64,000 nucleotides of DNA from Anthopleura xanthogrammica (Eukaryota; Cnidaria; Anthozoa; Actiniaria; Actiniidae): the NCBI GenBank assembly GCA_964019055.1, contig OZ025207.1, positions 6,871,501 to 6,935,500 of the forward strand. Reading direction: 5' to 3'. Below, piece by piece: positions 61,201 to 64,000 of this stretch. A program made the position numbers and the translations under genes. A model generated the notes under the pieces. It was not told the DNA's origin and made no database searches. It saw nothing but the letters and a program-made list of their open reading frames with translations. Every line of letters starts with the position of its first letter. Within the stretch, counting starts at the first letter, position 1.

Positions 61201-63911
61201 AATGTTCAGCAAAAAACACCTTTTTTCACCAAAAATCTCATTTTCTCACCAAAAACTTCATTTTATCAGCCAAAACGTCGTGTTTTCAGCCAATACGTTG
61301 TTTTCACCAGCAATAACGTCGTGTTTTTGGCAAAAAAGTCATCCCATCAGCAAAAAACCTCATTGTTAGGGTTAAAATGACCTTTTTTCAGCAAAAATGC
61401 TTTTTTCTCAGCAAAACACTCTTTTTCTCACCACAAATGTGCTGTTCGCGCCCAAAATGTGCTTTTAGCAGTGAAAACGTCGTGTTATCGGCAAAAGAAA
61501 ATTCTCAGCCAAAAACAAATGTTCAGCAAAAAACACCTTTTTTCACCAAAAATCTCATTTTCTCACCAAAAACTTCATTTTATCAGCCAAAACGTCGTGT
61601 TTTCAGCCAATACGTTGTTTTCACCAGCAATAACGTCGTGTTTTTGGCAAAAAAGTCATCCCATCAGCAAAAAACCTCATTGTTAGGGTTAAAATGACCT
61701 TTTTTCAGCAAAAATGCTTTTTTCTCAGCAAAACACTCTTTTTCTCACCACAAATGTGCTGTTCGCGCCCAAAATGTGCTTTTAGCAGTGAAAACGTCGT
61801 GTTATCGGCAAAAGAAAATTCTCAGCCAAAAAAAAATGTTCAGCAAAAAACACCTTTTTTCACCAAAAATCTCATTTTCTCACCAAAAACTTCATGTTAT
61901 CAGCCAAAACGTCGTGTTTTCAGCCAATACGTTGTTTTCACCAGCAATAACGTCGTGTTTTTTGCAAAAAAGTCATCCCATCAGCAAAAAACCTCATTGT
62001 TAGGGTTAAAATGACCTTTTTTCAGCAAAAATGCTTTTTTCTCAGCAAAACACTCTTTTTCTCACCACAAATGTGCTGTTCGCGCCCAAAATGTGCTTTT
62101 AGCAGTGAAAACGTCGTGTTATCGGCAAAAGAAAATTCTCAGCCAAAAAAAAATGTTCAGCAAAAAACACCTTTTTTCACCAAAAATCTCATTTTCTCAC
62201 CAAAACCTTCATTTTATCAGCCAAAACGTCGTGTTTTCAGCCAATACGTTGTTTTCACCAGCAATAACGTCGTGTTTTTGGCAAAAAAGTCATCCCATCA
62301 GCAAAAAACCTCATTGTTAGGGTTAAAATGACCTTTTTTCAGCAAAAATGCTTTTTTCTCAGCAAAACACTCTTTTTCTCACCACAAATGTGCTGTTCGC
62401 GCCCAAAATGTGCTTTTAGCAGTGAAAACGTCGTGTTATCGGCAAAAGAAAATTCTCAGCCAAAAAAAAATGTTCAGCAAAAAACACCTTTTTTCCCAAA
62501 AATCTCATTTTCTCACCAAAAACTTCATTTTATCAGCCAAAACGTCGTGTTTTCAGCCAATACGTTGTTTTCACCAGCAATAACGTCGTGTTTTTGGCAA
62601 AAAAGTCATCCCATCAGCAAAAAACCTCATTGTTAGGGTTAAAATGACCTTTTTTCAGCAAAAATGCTTTTTTCTCAGCAAAACACTCTTTTTCTCACCA
62701 CAAATGTGCTGTTCGCGCCCAAAATGTGCTTTTAGCAGTGAAAACGTCGTGTTATCGGCAAAAGAAAATTCTCAGCCAAAAAAAAATGTTCAGCAAAAAA
62801 CACCTTTTTTCACCAAAAATCTCATTTTCTCACCAAAAACTTCATTTTATCAGCCAAAACGTCGTGTTTTCAGCCAATACGTTGTTTTCACCAGCAATAA
62901 CGTCGTGTTTTTGGCAAAAAAGTCATCCCATCAGCAAAAAACCTCATTGTTAGGGTTAAAATGACCTTTTTTCAGCAAAAATGCTTTTTTCTCAGCAAAA
63001 CACTCTTTTTCTCACCACAAATGTGCTGTTCGCGCCCAAAATGTGCTTTTAGCAGTGAAAACGTCGTGTTATCGGCAAAAGAAAATTCTCAGCCAAAAAA
63101 AAATGTTCAGCAAAAAACACCTTTTTTCACCAAAAATCTCATTTTCTCACCAAAAACTTCATTTTATCAGCCAAAACGTCGTGTTTTCAGCCAATACGTT
63201 GTTTTCACCAGCAATAACGTCGTGTTTTTGGCAAAAAAGTCATCCCATCAGCAAAAAACCTCATTGTTAGGGTTAAAATGACCTTTTTTCAGCAAAAATG
63301 CTTTTTTCTCAGCAAAACACTCTTTTTCTCACCACAAATGTACTGTTCGCGCCCAAAATGTGCTTTTAGCAGTAAAAACGTCGTGTTATCGGCAAAAGAA
63401 AATTCTCAGCCAAAAAAAAATGTTCAGCAAAAAACACCTTTTTTCACCAAAAATCTCATTTTCTCACCAAAAACTTCATTTTATCAGCCAAAACGTCGTG
63501 TTTTCAGCCAATACGTTGTTTTCACCAGCAATAACGTCGTGTTTTTGGCAAAAAAGTCATCCCATCAGCAAAAAACCTCATTGTTAGGGTTAAAATGACC
63601 TTTTTTCAGCAAAAATGCTTTTTTCTCAGCAAAACACTCTTTTTCTCACCACAAATGTGCTGTTCGCGCCCAAAATGTGCTTTTAGCAGTGAAAACGTCG
63701 TGTTATCGGCAAAAGAAAATTCTCAGCCAAAAAAAAATGTTCAGCAAAAAACACCTTTTTTCACCAAAAATCTCATTTTCTCACCAAAAACTTCATTTTA
63801 TCAGCCAAAACGTCGTGTTTTCAGCCAATACGTTGTTTTCACCAGCAATAACGTCGTGTTTTTGGCAAAAAAGTCATCCCATCAGCAAAAAACCTCATTG
63901 TTAGGGTTAAA
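58206..63911 (+). repeat. Eighteen mostly homogeneous monomers
   Basis: Monomers from 58206 to 63595 are of the common type. Exceptions: seven T in the tract after the boundary at 59474 (318-bp monomer), CCAAAAACAAATG near 61516, CATGTTATC near 61895 with GTTTTTTGC near 61961, AAAACCTTC near 62207, TTTTTTCCCAAAAA near 62494 (316-bp monomer), and ATGTACTG near 63341 with AGTAAAAAC near 63373. The substitutions cluster in 61.5-63.4 kb. Confidence 0.9.
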
Positions 63912-64000
63912 ATGACCTTTTTTCAGCAAAAATGCTTTTTTCTCAGCAAAACACTCTTTTTCTCACCACAAATGTGCTGTTCGCGCCCAAAATGTGCTTT
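63912..64000 (+). repeat. Right-edge partial monomer
   Basis: The first 89 bp of a common-type monomer, cut by the window end inside subunit 5. The array clearly continues beyond. Confidence 0.95.

Larger units (their letters stand above)
1..64000 (+). repeat. 317-bp tandem satellite array filling the window
   Basis: Every base belongs to a direct tandem repeat of 317 bp. The boundary motif TTAAAATGACC recurs at 171, 488, 805, 1122 and so on to 63912, almost always 317 bp apart, always on the same strand. Counting boundaries gives 202 starts followed to the next boundary plus two edge partials. Consensus GC is 115/317 (36%), with 73 C and 42 G on this strand, a clear C bias. No inverted copies and no inserted foreign sequence are seen. 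Neither end of the array is in the window, so its true size is unknown. I do not recognise the family. A centromeric, pericentromeric or subtelomeric location is an inference from size and purity alone. Confidence 0.98.

Noticed and set aside
1..64000. CRISPR array.
   Set aside because: A CRISPR has short conserved repeats separated by unique spacers. Here the whole 317-bp unit is repeated with no unique spacers.
1..64000. Tandem RNA genes (5S rDNA, tRNA or snRNA clusters of similar unit length).
   Set aside because: I found no 5S internal control region, tRNA A- or B-box arrangement, or cloverleaf in the consensus on either strand. The unit is A/T-tract sequence throughout.
1..64000. Transposon or retroelement origin (tandem LTRs, helitron or MITE arrays).
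   Set aside because: No terminal inverted repeats, target-site duplications, primer-binding site, polypurine tract or coding remnants were seen, and the internal 20-bp structure already explains the unit.

Overview
The whole window is one uninterrupted satellite DNA array. A head-to-tail monomer of 317 bp (about 36% GC) runs in a single orientation from the first to the last base. I count 202 monomer starts followed to the next boundary, one further start cut by the right edge and a partial monomer at the left edge. There is no unique sequence, gene, RNA gene, transposon, CRISPR array or array boundary. The many short open frames (106 and 75 codons per copy) are by-products of the satellite.

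Organism: 64 kb of pure long-period tandem repeat with higher-order duplications indicates a eukaryotic heterochromatic block (pericentromeric, centromeric or subtelomeric). Monomer length and nested structure would suit a plant. Each monomer also holds one TTAGGGTT, resembling plant-type or TTAGGG telomere sequence, but eight bases are weak evidence. I do not recognise the satellite family and assign no species.

Monomer architecture: the 317-bp unit is itself an old array. It divides with no bases left over into 16 degenerate subunits of about 20 bp, each of the form T-tract, CAGCC-like core, A-tract, CGTCG-like end. T- and A-tracts alternate about every 10 bp through most of the unit, a layout expected to bend DNA. 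An 11-bp near-dyad, AACGTCGTGTT, occurs three times per monomer. CpG is not depleted.

Layout: (1) 1-17 kb, the most diverse part, with diagnostic single-base variants forming higher-order blocks of 4 to 13 monomers that were copied several times, plus two 61/62-bp three-subunit insertions. (2) 17-25 kb, intermediate, with a 950-bp duplication, an indel-bearing patch near 20.6-21.8 kb and a monomer shortened by exactly eight subunits at 23.1 kb. (3) 25-35 kb, about 10 kb of nearly identical monomers. (4) 35.3-39.7 kb, local 3- and 4-monomer duplications. (5) 39.7-49.2 kb, again nearly identical. (6) 49.2-53.5 kb, an indel-rich stretch with two shortened monomers. (7) 53.5-55.7 kb, homogeneous. 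(8) 55.7-58.2 kb, a second indel-rich stretch. (9) 58.2-64 kb, mostly homogeneous.

The main interest is how the array evolves. Length changes most often fall on whole multiples of the 20-bp subunit, so exchange happens at two levels: between monomers (317-bp register) and between subunits (20-bp register). Positions below use a monomer coordinate in which base 1 is the A of the conserved ATGACC.
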